From positions 248,001 through 312,000 of the forward strand of contig NZ_AP022612.1 in NCBI RefSeq assembly GCF_010729895.1: a stretch of 64,000 nt of DNA, given 5' to 3'. Positions within the stretch are counted from its first letter, which is position 1. The number at the start of each line of letters is the position of its first letter. Under the pieces are notes generated by a model. The model searched no databases, was not told where the DNA came from, and saw only the letters and a list, made by a program, of their open reading frames with translations. This DNA comes from Mycolicibacterium confluentis (GTDB lineage: Bacteria > Actinomycetota > Actinomycetes > Mycobacteriales > Mycobacteriaceae). Made by a program: the position numbers and the translations under genes. This document shows positions 1 through 8,959 of the stretch, in pieces.

Positions 1-979
1 CGTCGGGGTCATCAAAGGCCCGTTCGTCGCGGTTGGCGGAGCCGATCAGCAGAACGAGTACGTCTCCTGCGGGGACGGTGGTGTCGTAGAAAGTGATGTC
101 TTCGACGACCGCGCGGGCCAGGATCTGGCTGGAGGCGTCGTAACGCAGCGTCTCCTCGACCCAGGGCGTGATGAGGCCGTGGTTGTCGAAGACCGGGGCC
201 AGCTGATCCGGGTTCTTGTAACCCCAGTATGCGGCGTTGGCAAGCAGTTTCGTCGTCGTCTCGTTGCCGGCGACGACCATCAGGAACAGGAACGCCATGA
301 TCTCGTCGTCGGTCAGCTTGTCCCCGTTGATCTCGGCCTCCACGAGCGCGGACGTCAGATCGTCGGTGGGGCGCTTACGGCGCTGTTTGACCATGTCGGC
401 GTAATAGACCAGCAGCTCGCCGGAGGCCTCGATGGCGGAGGTGGGAACGTCGGCGACGCCGTCCTCGCGGTGCATCACCGCATCGGCCTGCGCCCGGATC
501 CGGACCCGATCCTCGTCGGGCACACCCATCAACTCCGAGATCACGTCCATCGGCAGCTTTCCGGCGAACTCGTCCACGTAGTCGAAGGACTCAGACTGCA
601 GGGCGACGTCGAGGTGTTGGACCGCGATCTCGGTAACCCGGGCCTCGAGCTCGCGGATGCGTCGCGGGGTGAAGCCCTTGGACACCAGGGTGCGCAGGCG
701 CAGATGGCCGGGATCATCGAGGGCCAGGAACGACATCACCCGATGGGCTTCGTCATTGCGTGAGATCGGATCCAGTGACACACCATGCTTGTTGGACAGG
801 GTGACGCTGTTTCTGAAACCCGCAACCACGTCGGCATGCCGGGACAGCGCCCAGAACTTGAGCTCCTCGTTGTGATACAGCGGGGCCTCGTCGCGCAGAC
901 GCTTGTAGTAGGGGTACGGGTCCTCGTGGAAGTCGTAGCTGTACGGGTCGAGGATCGGTTTGTCGATCTGGATGGTCAT
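1..979 (-). CDS. cyp123: Cytochrome P450, CYP123-like (C-terminus outside window)
   Basis: This is a haem monooxygenase of the bacterial CYP class, which takes electrons from a ferredoxin. About 326 residues are visible. The I-helix motif AGNETTT lies near residue 233 and the ExxR motif (EETLR) near residue 275. The window edge cuts the gene just after SANRDERAFDDPD, so the Cys haem-ligand loop is not seen. The start is ATG at 979, preceded by AAGGAG, and it overlaps the stop of the TetR gene as ATGA, which implies translational coupling. The N-terminal text (DPYSYDFHEDPYPYY) closely resembles M. tuberculosis Rv0766c as I recall it, and the neighbours have the same order. The substrate is unknown. 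Confidence 0.93.
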   Translation of the reverse strand, partial: MTIQIDKPILDPYSYDFHEDPYPYYKRLRDEAPLYHNEELKFWALSRHADVVAGFRNSVTLSNKHGVSLDPISRNDEAHRVMSFLALDDPGHLRLRTLVSKGFTPRRIRELEARVTEIAVQHLDVALQSESFDYVDEFAGKLPMDVISELMGVPDEDRVRIRAQADAVMHREDGVADVPTSAIEASGELLVYYADMVKQRRKRPTDDLTSALVEAEINGDKLTDDEIMAFLFLMVVAGNETTTKLLANAAYWGYKNPDQLAPVFDNHGLITPWVEETLRYDASSQILARAVVEDITFYDTTVPAGDVLVLLIGSANRDERAFDDPD

Positions 980-1578
980 CGAGCTCCTTGGGCCGGGAGG
1001 ATCAGGCCGACCACGTAAGTCAGCTGATCGGTCGTCTGCTGGTAGGTGAAGGCGCCGCTGCCGGCCTGCACCAGCGCGCCGAAGAAAGCCATCTGCAGTG
1101 CGGCCACCGAGCGCGCGTCGGCGCCGGGGCCCATCGCCGAACTGATCCGCCGGTGGATCTCGACACCGATGCGGTCCCGCACCGTCAGCACCGCGGGGTC
1201 TCCGCCGGACATCAGCGCCGTCGTGCAGGCCGCGGCGACCTCGGGATCGTCGGCGACGACGAGGGCGAGGCTGCGCAGGGCGTTCTCAACGCGGGTGCGT
1301 TGGCTGTCGTTGACGTCGGTGAAATAGGGCACGCGTTTGATCAGGTCGAGGTACACCTCGGCGATCAGGTGGTTCTTCGACGAGAAGTAGGTGTAGGCCG
1401 TGGCCGGTGCGACCTGGGCCCGCTTGGCCACGGCGCGCACCGTCAGGTCGGCGTAGGAGGTCTCACGCAGCATCTCCCGCCCGGCGTCGAGGACCTTGCG
1501 AAAGGTCTCCTCCTGACGCCGATTGCGGGTGCTCTCCGGGGCTGCACCGGACGCAGCTAACGCGGAATCGCTGGACAC
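976..1578 (-). CDS. TetR-family regulator (Rv0767c-like)
   Basis: This 200-residue repressor-type protein has an N-terminal helix-turn-helix (residues about 24-70, with VAKRAQVAPATAYTYFSSK as the recognition segment) and a divergent C-terminal ligand domain. The start is GTG at 1578. It has no Shine-Dalgarno sequence, but a TAGGTT -10 hexamer sits six bases upstream on the minus strand, so the message is probably leaderless. A GGACA-CA-TGTCC element covers the start and recurs upstream of the divergent aldA gene, so the protein probably controls itself, cyp123 and the aldA operon. The ligand is not evident. Confidence 0.9.
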   Translation of the reverse strand: MSSDSALAASGAAPESTRNRRQEETFRKVLDAGREMLRETSYADLTVRAVAKRAQVAPATAYTYFSSKNHLIAEVYLDLIKRVPYFTDVNDSQRTRVENALRSLALVVADDPEVAAACTTALMSGGDPAVLTVRDRIGVEIHRRISSAMGPGADARSVAALQMAFFGALVQAGSGAFTYQQTTDQLTYVVGLILPAQGAR

Positions 1579-1590
1579 ATGTCCAACCTA
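1573..1590 (-). promoter_or_regulatory. tetR promoter with operator 1
   Basis: The 12-mer GGACACATGTCC (1573-1584) has 5-bp inverted arms around CA. On the minus strand it lies between a TAGGTT -10 (1590-1585) and the GTG start, so a bound repressor would block initiation. An identical 12-mer is at 1730-1741. Confidence 0.55.
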
Positions 1591-1708
1591 GATCAGGCCT
1601 CGGTGTTGAGGCAAGATGTGGGTGCATATACGCAGTAAATCGGCATCTGCACCAGTCTGGGCGTCGCCGGTTCCGCTGTCGACCTTGCCCATTCCGGGGT
1701 GGTGAGGC

Positions 1709-1741
1709 TATGTTCGGACGGCGTACATCGGACACATGTCC
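1709..1741 (+). promoter_or_regulatory. aldA-operon promoter with operator 2
   Basis: A TATGTT hexamer (1709-1714) fits the mycobacterial TANNNT -10. The second exact GGACACATGTCC copy lies just downstream at 1730-1741, 41 bp before the aldA start. The shared element ties the divergent operon to the adjacent TetR protein. The -10 assignment is tentative; the repeat itself is directly visible. Confidence 0.5.
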
Positions 1742-1782
1742 AGATACACAGGTCCCCGCACCCGAGACCGTTGGAGTTGCTC

Positions 1783-3252
1783 ATGGCATTACTGGCCGAC
1801 AAGCGCAGTCACCTGCTGATCGACGGGAAACTGGCCGCCGGCAGTGCCGGTGAGTTCGACACCGTCAACCCCGCCACCGAGGAGGTGCTCGGCACCGCCG
1901 CCGACGCCGACGCCGAGGACATGGGCAGTGCGATCGAGGCGGCCCGGCGGGCGTTCGACGACACCGACTGGTCCCGCAACACTGAACTGCGGGTGCGCTG
2001 CCTACGCCAACTGCGCGCGGCGATGCAGGAGCACATCGAGGACCTGCGGGACCTGACCATCGCCGAGGTCGGTGCACCCAAGATGCTGACCTCCGGTGGC
2101 CAACTCGAGGGGCCGGTCGACGACCTGAAGTTCTGCGCCGAGACCGCCGAGAACTACCAGTGGACCACCGATCTGGGCTTCGCCACGCCCCAGGGGATGC
2201 CGACCAACCGCACCATCGCCCGCGAGGCGGTCGGGGTGGTCGGTGCCATCACGCCGTGGAATTTCCCGCACCAGATCAACCTGGCCAAGATCGGTCCCGC
2301 ACTGGCCGCGGGCAACACCCTGGTGCTCAAGCCGGCCCCGGACACCCCGTGGGCCGCCGCGGTGCTCGGTGAGTTGATCGCCGAGCACACCGAATTTCCC
2401 GCCGGCGTGGTCAACATCGTCACCTCCAGCGACCACTCGGTGGGTGCGCTGCTGTCGAAAGACCCTCGGGTGGACATGGTTTCGTTCACAGGGTCGACGG
2501 CGACCGGGCGTGCGGTGATGACCGACGCCGCAGCGACCATCAAGAAGGTCTTCCTCGAACTCGGCGGCAAGTCCGCGTTCGTGGTGCTCGACGACGCCGA
2601 TCTGGCCGGGGCCTGCTCGATGGCGGCGTTCACGGCCTCGATGCACGCTGGCCAGGGGTGCGCCATCACGACGCGCCTGGTGGTACCGCGCGCCTCCTAT
2701 GACGCCGCAGTCGAGGCCGCCGCAGCGACGATGTCGGGTCTCAAGCCGGGTGACCCGACCAGCAAGCGCACCATCTGCGGGCCCGTGATCTCCGCGCGTC
2801 AGCGTGACCGCGTGCAGTCCTACCTCGACCTCGCTATCGAGGAGGGCGGCACGTTCGCGTGCGGCGGTGGTCGTCCCGCCGACCAGCCCAAGGGGTTCTT
2901 CATCGAGCCGACCGTCATTGCGGGCCTGGACAACTCGGCGCGGGTCGCACGCGAGGAGATCTTCGGTCCGGTGCTGACGGTGATCGCCCACGACGGCGAC
3001 GACGACGCCGTCCGCATCGCCAACGACTCGCCCTACGGTCTGTCCGGCACAGTGTTCTCCTCCGACCCGGAGCGCGCCGCGGCGGTCGCTGCCCGCCTGC
3101 GGGTCGGCACGGTCAACATCAACGGCGGCGTCTGGTACGCCGCCGATGCGCCCTTCGGCGGCTACAAGCAGTCCGGGATCGGCCGCGAGATGGGTGTGGC
3201 CGGCTTCGAGGAGTACACCGAGATCAAGGTCATCGCCACCCTGGCGACCTGA
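1783..3252 (+). CDS. aldA: NAD(P)-dependent aldehyde dehydrogenase (Rv0768-like)
   Basis: This 489-residue enzyme oxidises aldehydes to carboxylates in the cytosol. It carries the family marks: TPWNFPHQIN near residue 160, the FTGSTATGR nucleotide site, the general-base Glu in LELGGKSA (near 260) and the nucleophile Cys in GQGC (near 292). The start is ATG 1783 with GGAG six bases upstream; longer in-frame starts lie in the promoter. It opens a four-gene operon (1783-5361) that has the same order as M. tuberculosis Rv0768-Rv0771. With CYP123 divergent, it may oxidise an aldehyde derived from P450 hydroxylation (inference). Confidence 0.93.
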   Translation: MALLADKRSHLLIDGKLAAGSAGEFDTVNPATEEVLGTAADADAEDMGSAIEAARRAFDDTDWSRNTELRVRCLRQLRAAMQEHIEDLRDLTIAEVGAPKMLTSGGQLEGPVDDLKFCAETAENYQWTTDLGFATPQGMPTNRTIAREAVGVVGAITPWNFPHQINLAKIGPALAAGNTLVLKPAPDTPWAAAVLGELIAEHTEFPAGVVNIVTSSDHSVGALLSKDPRVDMVSFTGSTATGRAVMTDAAATIKKVFLELGGKSAFVVLDDADLAGACSMAAFTASMHAGQGCAITTRLVVPRASYDAAVEAAAATMSGLKPGDPTSKRTICGPVISARQRDRVQSYLDLAIEEGGTFACGGGRPADQPKGFFIEPTVIAGLDNSARVAREEIFGPVLTVIAHDGDDDAVRIANDSPYGLSGTVFSSDPERAAAVAARLRVGTVNINGGVWYAADAPFGGYKQSGIGREMGVAGFEEYTEIKVIATLAT

Positions 3253-3299
3253 CACAAGCCCGAAAAATCTGCATTCAGACCACATTCGAGGAGACACAC

Positions 3300-4052
3300 G
3301 TGGGACGTTTTGAGGACAAAGTCGGCATCGTGACCGGCGCCGGTGGCGGCATCGGCCAGGCGTATGCCGAGGCGCTCGCTCGCGAGGGTGCGGCGGTCGT
3401 GATCGCCGACATCAACCTCGAGGGCGCCGAGAAGGTCGCGGCCGGCATCAAGGCCGAGGGTGGGACGGCCCTGGCCGTGCCCGTCGACGTGTCGGATCCG
3501 GCCTCGGCCAAGGAGATGGCCGACCGCACCCTGGCGGAGTTCGGCGGCATCGACTACCTGGTGAACAACGCCGCGATCTTCGGCGGCATGAAGCTGGACT
3601 TCCTGGTGACCGTCGACCCTGAGTACTACCGGAAGTTCATGAGCGTCAACCTCGACGGTGCGCTGTGGTGCACGCGCGCGGTCTACAAGAAGATGGCCAA
3701 GCGCGGCGGCGGCGCGATCGTCAACCAGTCCTCGACCGCAGCCTGGCTGTACTCCAACTTCTACGGCCTGGCCAAGACCGGGATCAACGGCCTGACCCAG
3801 CAGTTGTCGCGTGAACTGGGCGGGCAGAACATCCGCATCAACGCGATCGCGCCCGGACCCATCGACACCGAGGCCAACCGCACCACCACTCCGCAGGAGA
3901 TCGTCGCCGACATCGTCAAGGGCCTGCCGCTGTCGCGGATGGGCACCCCCGAGGATCTGGTGGGCATGTGCCTGTTCCTGCTCAGCGATGAGGCGTCGTG
4001 GATCACCGGGCAGATCTTCAATGTCGACGGCGGACAGATCATCCGCTCATGA
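3300..4052 (+). CDS. Short-chain dehydrogenase/reductase (Rv0769-like)
   Basis: This is a 250-residue classical SDR, an NAD(P)-dependent alcohol or ketone oxidoreductase. It shows the TGAGGGIG cofactor motif (residues about 11-18), the NNAA motif near 90, Ser in QSSTAAW near 146 and a YGLAK catalytic Tyr/Lys pair near 158-162. The GTG start at 3300 follows GAGGAG by six bases. It lies 47 bp after aldA, and its stop overlaps the next gene as ATGA. It probably interconverts the alcohol or ketone form of the aldA pathway intermediate. Confidence 0.92.
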   Translation: MGRFEDKVGIVTGAGGGIGQAYAEALAREGAAVVIADINLEGAEKVAAGIKAEGGTALAVPVDVSDPASAKEMADRTLAEFGGIDYLVNNAAIFGGMKLDFLVTVDPEYYRKFMSVNLDGALWCTRAVYKKMAKRGGGAIVNQSSTAAWLYSNFYGLAKTGINGLTQQLSRELGGQNIRINAIAPGPIDTEANRTTTPQEIVADIVKGLPLSRMGTPEDLVGMCLFLLSDEASWITGQIFNVDGGQIIRS

Positions 4053-4912
4053 CACCGGAGCTGAAGCTGGGCTACATCGGATTGGGGAACCAGGGCGCAC
4101 CGATGGCCAAGAGGCTGGTCGACTGGCCCGGCGGACTGGTCGTCTACGACGTCCGGATCGAGGCGATGACGCCGCTGGTCGAGCTCGGGGCGTCACTGGC
4201 CGATTCGGTGGCCGATGTGGCGAAAGCGGACGTCATCAGTGTCACCGTGCTCAACGATGCACAGGTGCGTGATGTAGTGGGCCAACTGGCCGAGCACGCG
4301 GCGCCCGGCACCGTCATCGCGATCCACTCGACGATCGAACCCGACACTGCGGCGCAGTTGGCCGAGCAGTTGCGCGCCAAAGATGTTCACATCGTGGATG
4401 CTCCGGTCAGCGGCGGCGCAGGTGCGGCGGACAAGGGTGAACTGGCGGTCATGGTGGGCGCCTCCGAGGAGGCCTACAACATCGTCAAACCGGTGTTCAA
4501 GAAGTGGGCGTCGCTGGTGGTGCGCGCCGGTGAGCCCGGCGCGGGCACCCGGATGAAGCTTGCCCGAAACATGCTGACGTTCATCGGCTTCGCCGCTGCG
4601 AACGAGGCGCAGTACCTGGCCGAGGCCGCGGGGATCGATCTGCAGAAGCTCGGCCGGGTGGTCCGGCACAGCGACGCGCAGAGCGGCGGCCCGGGCGCCA
4701 TCATCCTGCGCGATGACATGGCACCGTTGACACCGGAGCACTGGCTGTTCGACATGTTCACCCACACCCGCGGTCTCGGTGAGAAGGACCTGCGCCTGGC
4801 GTTGGGTCTGGGGGAGACGCTCGACGTCGACCTGCCGCTGGCGCAGGTGGCATTGAAGAACCTGGCCGCAGGACTCGGCGTGCCGCACGACGCCGACGAA
4901 CCGAGGAGTTGA
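4049..4912 (+). CDS. Beta-hydroxyacid dehydrogenase, 3-hydroxyisobutyrate type (Rv0770-like)
   Basis: This 287-residue protein is of the 6-phosphogluconate/3-hydroxyisobutyrate dehydrogenase fold. The N-terminal Rossmann motif is GYIGLGNQG, the substrate signature is DAPVSGGAGAADKG (near 118-131), and the conserved catalytic Lys is in GTRMKLARN (near 170), followed by the all-helical C-terminal domain. It would oxidise a beta-hydroxy acid with NAD(P). The start ATG 4049 overlaps the preceding stop (ATGA). It is the third gene of the aldA operon; its true substrate is unknown. Confidence 0.92.
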   Translation: MTPELKLGYIGLGNQGAPMAKRLVDWPGGLVVYDVRIEAMTPLVELGASLADSVADVAKADVISVTVLNDAQVRDVVGQLAEHAAPGTVIAIHSTIEPDTAAQLAEQLRAKDVHIVDAPVSGGAGAADKGELAVMVGASEEAYNIVKPVFKKWASLVVRAGEPGAGTRMKLARNMLTFIGFAAANEAQYLAEAAGIDLQKLGRVVRHSDAQSGGPGAIILRDDMAPLTPEHWLFDMFTHTRGLGEKDLRLALGLGETLDVDLPLAQVALKNLAAGLGVPHDADEPRS

Positions 4913-4917
4913 CAGAC

Positions 4918-5361
4918 ATGGACGAACGCCGCCGCAAGGGCCTCGAGAAGATGAACGAGGTCTACGGCTGGGAGATGCCCAACATCGAGGGTGATCCGTA
5001 CTTCGACCTCACCGTCGACCACCTGTTCGGCGACATCTGGAACCGTCCGAGCCTGTCCATGCGGGAGAAGCGCATCATGACGCTGACCGCGGTCACCGCG
5101 GTCGGCCGTCAGGATCTCGCGGAGATCCAGGTCAACGCCGCGCTGCTGAACGGCGAACTGGACGAGACCGAGCTCAAGGACATCGCGGTCTTCCTCACGC
5201 AGTACCTCGGCTTCCCGCTGGGCTCGGGGCTCAACGGCACGGTCGACAAGGTGGCCAACAAGCGCCGCAAGGCCGCCGAGCGTGGCGAAGCCGAGGACAA
5301 GAAGGCCAATGTGAACGCCGCGGTCAAGATGAGCAGCGGGCGCACACTCGACGACAAGTGA
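4918..5361 (+). CDS. Carboxymuconolactone decarboxylase-like protein (Rv0771-like)
   Basis: This 147-residue helical protein belongs to the CMD/AhpD superfamily. It has no cysteine, so it is not an AhpD-type peroxidase and fits the decarboxylase or lactone branch better. The core (residues about 35-110) contains the REKRIMTLTAVTAVGR helix typical of the family; a charged tail (KRRKAAERGEAEDKK) follows. ATG 4918 is chosen because GAGGAG (4903-4908) is nine bases upstream; an in-frame TTG at 4909 has no spacing. It is the last gene of the aldA operon. Function in the pathway is inferred only from context. Confidence 0.88.
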   Translation: MDERRRKGLEKMNEVYGWEMPNIEGDPYFDLTVDHLFGDIWNRPSLSMREKRIMTLTAVTAVGRQDLAEIQVNAALLNGELDETELKDIAVFLTQYLGFPLGSGLNGTVDKVANKRRKAAERGEAEDKKANVNAAVKMSSGRTLDDK

Positions 5362-5402
5362 GATGAGAAGCCCTGCACTTCGGGCCAGGGCCCTCGGACC
5401 GA

Positions 5403-5417
5403 TAGGGTGACTGTCTG
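5403..5417 (+). promoter_or_regulatory. purD leaderless promoter
   Basis: TAGGGT (5403-5408) matches the TANNNT -10 hexamer and lies eight bases before the GTG start. No Shine-Dalgarno sequence is present. This spacing is typical of mycobacterial leaderless transcripts, so purD probably has its own promoter rather than reading through from the aldA operon. Confidence 0.45.
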
Positions 5418-6685
5418 TGCACGTCCTCGTCATTGGTTCCGGTGCCCGTGAACACGCCCTGCTGCTCGCGCTGAAGCGAGACCCGCAGGTGGAGACCCTT
5501 TCGGTGGCCCCCGGCAACGCCGGTACCGCCGCGCTCGCCGATCAGCACGACGTCGACGTGACGTCGGCCGACGCCGTGGTCGCGCTGGCCCGCAAGGTGG
5601 GCGCCGACCTCGTCGTGATCGGCCCCGAGGTGCCGCTGGTGCTCGGGGTCGCCGACGCGGTCCGTGCCGCGGGCATCGCGTGCTTCGGGCCTTCGCAGGA
5701 CGCCGCGCGCATCGAGGGCTCCAAGGCGTTCGCCAAGGACGTCATGTCCGCCGCCGGTGTGCGCACCGCGACCAGCGAGATCGTCGACAACCCGGGTCAC
5801 CTCGATGCGGCGCTGGACCGGTTCGGCCCCGCCGCCGGGCAGCGGGCCTGGGTGGTCAAGGACGACGGCCTGGCCGCGGGCAAGGGCGTGGTGGTCACCG
5901 AGGATCGCGCGGTCGCCCGCGCGCACGCCGCCGGGCTTCTCGACGAGGGCCATCCGGTGCTGCTGGAATCCTTCCTCGACGGCCCAGAGGTGTCGCTGTT
6001 CTGCGTCGTCGACGGCGAGACTGTCGTCCCGCTGCTGCCCGCGCAGGATTTCAAGCGCGTCGGCGACAACGACTCCGGTCCCAACACGGGCGGCATGGGC
6101 GCCTACTCACCGCTGCCCTGGCTGCCCGAGGAGATCCTCACCCAGATCGTCGAAGAGATCGTCAAACCCGTTGCGGCCGAACTGGTCCAGCGCGGCAGCT
6201 CGTTCTCCGGCCTGCTGTACGCCGGCCTGGCGATCACGTCGGCCGGACCTTCCGTGGTCGAGTTCAACTGCCGATTCGGCGATCCCGAGACGCAGTCGGT
6301 GCTGGCACTGCTGGACTCCCCGCTGGGGCAGGTGCTGCACGCCGCAGCCACCGGCACGCTCGCCGACATCGCACCCCTGCAGTGGCGTCCGGGATCGGCC
6401 GTCACCGTCGTGATCGCCGCTGAGAACTATCCCGGTCGGCCCCGGGTGGGCGACGTCATCACGGGATCGGACACCGAGGGTGTGCTGCACGCTGGCACCG
6501 CACGGCGCGACGACGGCGCCGTCGTCTCCTCCGGTGGCCGCGTGCTTGCCGTGGTGGGCACCGGTGCCGACCTCGCCGCGGCCCGCTCCGACGCCTATGC
6601 CAGGGTGAATTCGGTTCGACTGCCGGGCAGTCATTTTCGCTCCGACATCGCGCTGCGTGCGGAGCGCGGCGAGATCACGGTCTAG
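5417..6685 (+). CDS. purD: Phosphoribosylamine-glycine ligase (GAR synthetase)
   Basis: This is the second enzyme of de novo purine synthesis: it joins glycine to 5-phosphoribosylamine using ATP. The 422-residue length is normal for the family. The N-terminal domain begins [15 protein letters not shown], the ATP-grasp region carries [13 protein letters not shown] (near 153-165), and the signature [10 protein letters not shown] is near 226-235. The start is GTG 5417. This housekeeping gene anchors the locus and matches M. tuberculosis Rv0772 in position. The expected next gene there (ggtA, Rv0773c) is absent; accessory DNA begins instead. Confidence 0.98.
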   Translation: MHVLVIGSGAREHALLLALKRDPQVETLSVAPGNAGTAALADQHDVDVTSADAVVALARKVGADLVVIGPEVPLVLGVADAVRAAGIACFGPSQDAARIEGSKAFAKDVMSAAGVRTATSEIVDNPGHLDAALDRFGPAAGQRAWVVKDDGLAAGKGVVVTEDRAVARAHAAGLLDEGHPVLLESFLDGPEVSLFCVVDGETVVPLLPAQDFKRVGDNDSGPNTGGMGAYSPLPWLPEEILTQIVEEIVKPVAAELVQRGSSFSGLLYAGLAITSAGPSVVEFNCRFGDPETQSVLALLDSPLGQVLHAAATGTLADIAPLQWRPGSAVTVVIAAENYPGRPRVGDVITGSDTEGVLHAGTARRDDGAVVSSGGRVLAVVGTGADLAAARSDAYARVNSVRLPGSHFRSDIALRAERGEITV

Positions 6686-6843
6686 GTTCCGCCGCAGCCG
6701 GGGTGCCCCTTCGCTCGCGCCGGTGTGAGGCAGCGCTACCGCGCGCGCCGCGATTGTGACCCCCCTTACAGCAAGCCTGCCGTATGACTTACAGTTGACC
6801 AATCCATTGGTGTGATCGACCCCACACCGGGTGAGGAGTCGAC
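6686..6843 (+). promoter_or_regulatory. Intergenic region with ACCAAT palindrome upstream of SDR operon
   Basis: No gene is seen here. ACCAATCCATTGGT (6798-6811) is an inverted repeat with 6-bp arms around CC, 32 bp before the next start and followed by a GAGGAG ribosome site. It is a candidate operator for a regulator not identified in the window. Confidence 0.4.
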
Positions 6844-7701
6844 GTGGCGTCTGCGAACTTCGCGGGGAAACAGGCGATCGTCACGGGCGCCGGATCAGGC
6901 ATCGGCGCGGCACTGTGTCGAGCCCTGGTGGCGCGCGGCGCGCATGTGCTGTGCACCGACGTCGACGTCGACGCCGCCGAGCGCACCGCGGGCGGCCTGG
7001 GTGCTCAGGCCCGCTCGGCCCGCGTCGACGTGACCGATGCCGCGGCTGTGCAGCAGGCGGTGGACGACGTGGTGTCCCGCGCCGGGCGGTTGGACCTGAT
7101 GTTCAACAACGCCGGCATCACGTGGGCCGCCGACACCGAACTGCTGACACTCGAGCACTGGAACTCGATCATCGACGTCAACATCAGGGGAGTGGTGCAC
7201 GGTGTTGCCGCGGCTTACCCGCAGATGGTCCGGCAGGGGCACGGGTTCATCGTCAACACCGCGTCGATGGCCGGCCTGGCCGCAGCGGGGCAGATCACCA
7301 GCTATGTGATGTCCAAGCACGCGGTGGTGGGCCTGTCGTTGGCGCTGCGCTCGGAGGCTGCCGCGCATCACATCGGGGTGTTGGCCGTGTGCCCGGCCGC
7401 TGTGGAGACCCCCATCCTCGACAAGGGTCTGATCACGGGCATCGACGGACGCGAGTTCTACCGAATGGGCCAGCGCAGCAGGCAGTTCTACGCTCCCGAC
7501 CGGTTGGCGCGCGACACCCTGCGGGCCATCGAGCGCAACCGCGCGATTCTCGTCGCACCGCGCAAGGCCTACGCGGGATGGCTTCTGGCCCGCTACGCGC
7601 CCGGAGTCATGCAGCGGATGTCCATTCGGTTCGTGGCCAGGCAACGGGCCAGCCAGCAGGCGGTCGCACCCGCGGCCCACACGGAAGGGATGACAGCGTG
7701 A
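6844..7701 (+). CDS. Short-chain dehydrogenase/reductase
   Basis: This 285-residue SDR has the TGAGSGIG cofactor motif, the NNAG motif near 91, Ser in NTASMAG near 141 and YVMSK as catalytic Tyr/Lys near 154-158. It is longer than a minimal SDR because of a basic C-terminal extension (RYAPGVMQRMSIRFVARQ), seen in lipid-acting mycobacterial SDRs that may associate with membrane. The GTG start follows GAGGAG. Its stop overlaps the start of the phosphotransferase gene (GTGA), so the pair is co-translated. It is the first gene after the conserved purD segment. Confidence 0.88.
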   Translation: MASANFAGKQAIVTGAGSGIGAALCRALVARGAHVLCTDVDVDAAERTAGGLGAQARSARVDVTDAAAVQQAVDDVVSRAGRLDLMFNNAGITWAADTELLTLEHWNSIIDVNIRGVVHGVAAAYPQMVRQGHGFIVNTASMAGLAAAGQITSYVMSKHAVVGLSLALRSEAAAHHIGVLAVCPAAVETPILDKGLITGIDGREFYRMGQRSRQFYAPDRLARDTLRAIERNRAILVAPRKAYAGWLLARYAPGVMQRMSIRFVARQRASQQAVAPAAHTEGMTA

Positions 7702-8786
7702 CGGTTCCGGTGGCGATTCCGCGGTACCCCGACGAGGTGACCGCGGCCTGGCTCAACGGCGTGCTCGACACCGAGGCGGGGACGCGGGTCGAGGACGTTC
7801 AGGTGAAGGCGATCGGCACCGGGCAGACGGGTGCCACCTACCGCGTGAACGTCGACTACGCCGCCAACCCCACCGGACTGCCGGGCACCTTCGTGATCAA
7901 GCTCCCGGCGACCGACGACACCGTGCGGGACCGGGTGGTGCTGGGGTACCGCAGCGAGTGTGCCTTCTATGAGTCGGTCGTTGACCGGGTCACGGTCCCG
8001 ACGCCGACCTGCTTTCACTGCGAGATCTCGGACGACGCAGCGGAATACGCGCTACTGCTCACCGACCAGTCACCCGCGGAGCAGGGTGATCAGATCAATG
8101 GCTGCAGCCTGGAACAGGCGCGTTCGGCGGCCGTCGCGATCGCGGGCCTGCACGGACCGACCTGGGCGCAGCAGGAGTGGCTGACCTTTCAGGGACTGGC
8201 GATGTCGCTTCTCGACGACGCGTCCAAGAAGGGACTCGGTGACGTCGCGGTGCTCAGCGCCGACATCACCATCGAGAAACTGGGCGACAAGCTCAGCGCG
8301 GAGGATCAGGCCACCTTCCGCGAGGCGATGGGTCTGGTGACGCCGTGGCTGCAGAACGACTTCGGCAGGTTCAGCCTCATCCACGGCGACTACCGCCTGG
8401 ACAACCTGCTGTTTCATCCCGACGATGGCCGGATCTGGGTGGTCGACTGGCAGACCCTCGGCGTGGGCCTTCCCGCGCGCGACCTGGCCTACTTCGTGGC
8501 CACCAGCCTCGAACCGCAGGTCCGGGCCGAGGCCGAACGCGACCTGGTGGCCGCTTACCACCGCGCACTGCTCGACACCGGGGTCGTCGACTACGATCTC
8601 GAAACCTGTTGGCAAGACTATCGATACGGCATGCTGCAGGTGCTGCTCATCTCGGCGCTGGGTTTCGCCTTCGCGGTCGGCACGGACCGAGGTGACGACA
8701 TGGTGGCCACGATGCTGCGGCGTGGGTGTGCCGCGGTCCGGGACCTCGGCACCATCGCGCAGATCCGGGTCGAAGCGGGGCCCTGA
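7698..8786 (+). CDS. Aminoglycoside-phosphotransferase-fold kinase
   Basis: This 362-residue protein is of the APH/choline-kinase fold. The Brenner motif HGDYRLDN (near residue 230) and the metal-binding WVVDWQTLG (near 247) are intact, so it should transfer phosphate from ATP. The N-terminal lobe includes the GTGQTGATYRV glycine-rich strand and FVIKLP for the ATP-contacting Lys. Mycobacterial relatives are usually annotated as phosphotransferase family proteins and often sit beside SDRs and acyl-CoA genes; an alcohol-bearing lipid or xenobiotic substrate is more likely than an antibiotic. The GTG start is coupled to the upstream SDR. Confidence 0.85.
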   Translation: MTVPVAIPRYPDEVTAAWLNGVLDTEAGTRVEDVQVKAIGTGQTGATYRVNVDYAANPTGLPGTFVIKLPATDDTVRDRVVLGYRSECAFYESVVDRVTVPTPTCFHCEISDDAAEYALLLTDQSPAEQGDQINGCSLEQARSAAVAIAGLHGPTWAQQEWLTFQGLAMSLLDDASKKGLGDVAVLSADITIEKLGDKLSAEDQATFREAMGLVTPWLQNDFGRFSLIHGDYRLDNLLFHPDDGRIWVVDWQTLGVGLPARDLAYFVATSLEPQVRAEAERDLVAAYHRALLDTGVVDYDLETCWQDYRYGMLQVLLISALGFAFAVGTDRGDDMVATMLRRGCAAVRDLGTIAQIRVEAGP

Positions 8787-8816
8787 CCGGGTCACCGGCC
8801 CGGTAACTCCGCGACG

Positions 8817-8863
8817 CTGTAGTTGTCGAGGGTTTGTGCGAGTGGACGCCTCGACAACTACAG
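8817..8863. repeat. Long intergenic inverted repeat, family 1 copy A
   Basis: Perfect 15-bp arms, CTGTAGTTGTCGAGG (8817-8831) and its complement (8849-8863), flank a 17-base loop containing TTGTGCGAGTGGA. It lies 30 bp after the phosphotransferase stop. A related copy with the same loop core is at 11869-11917. It may act as a terminator or structured RNA; there is no U-tract. Confidence 0.75.
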
Positions 8864-8959
8864 CCTCGGCGACAAGGCGCATCTGACGATTGTCAGAATC
8901 TGCTGACAGATGTCAGAAGGCGGTGTTAGCGTCCGCGGAGGCAACCAAAGGAGTCGTCC

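Noticed and set aside
6831..7697. N-terminal extension of the phosphotransferase frame across the SDR gene
   Set aside because: The extension is Arg/Gly-rich and overlaps an SDR with all motifs; the GTG at 7698 coupled to the SDR stop is the real start.
7698..8786. Antibiotic (aminoglycoside) resistance gene
   Set aside because: The kinase fold is present, but context (SDR, lipid genes) and length fit the broad mycobacterial phosphotransferase family; no resistance-specific feature is visible.
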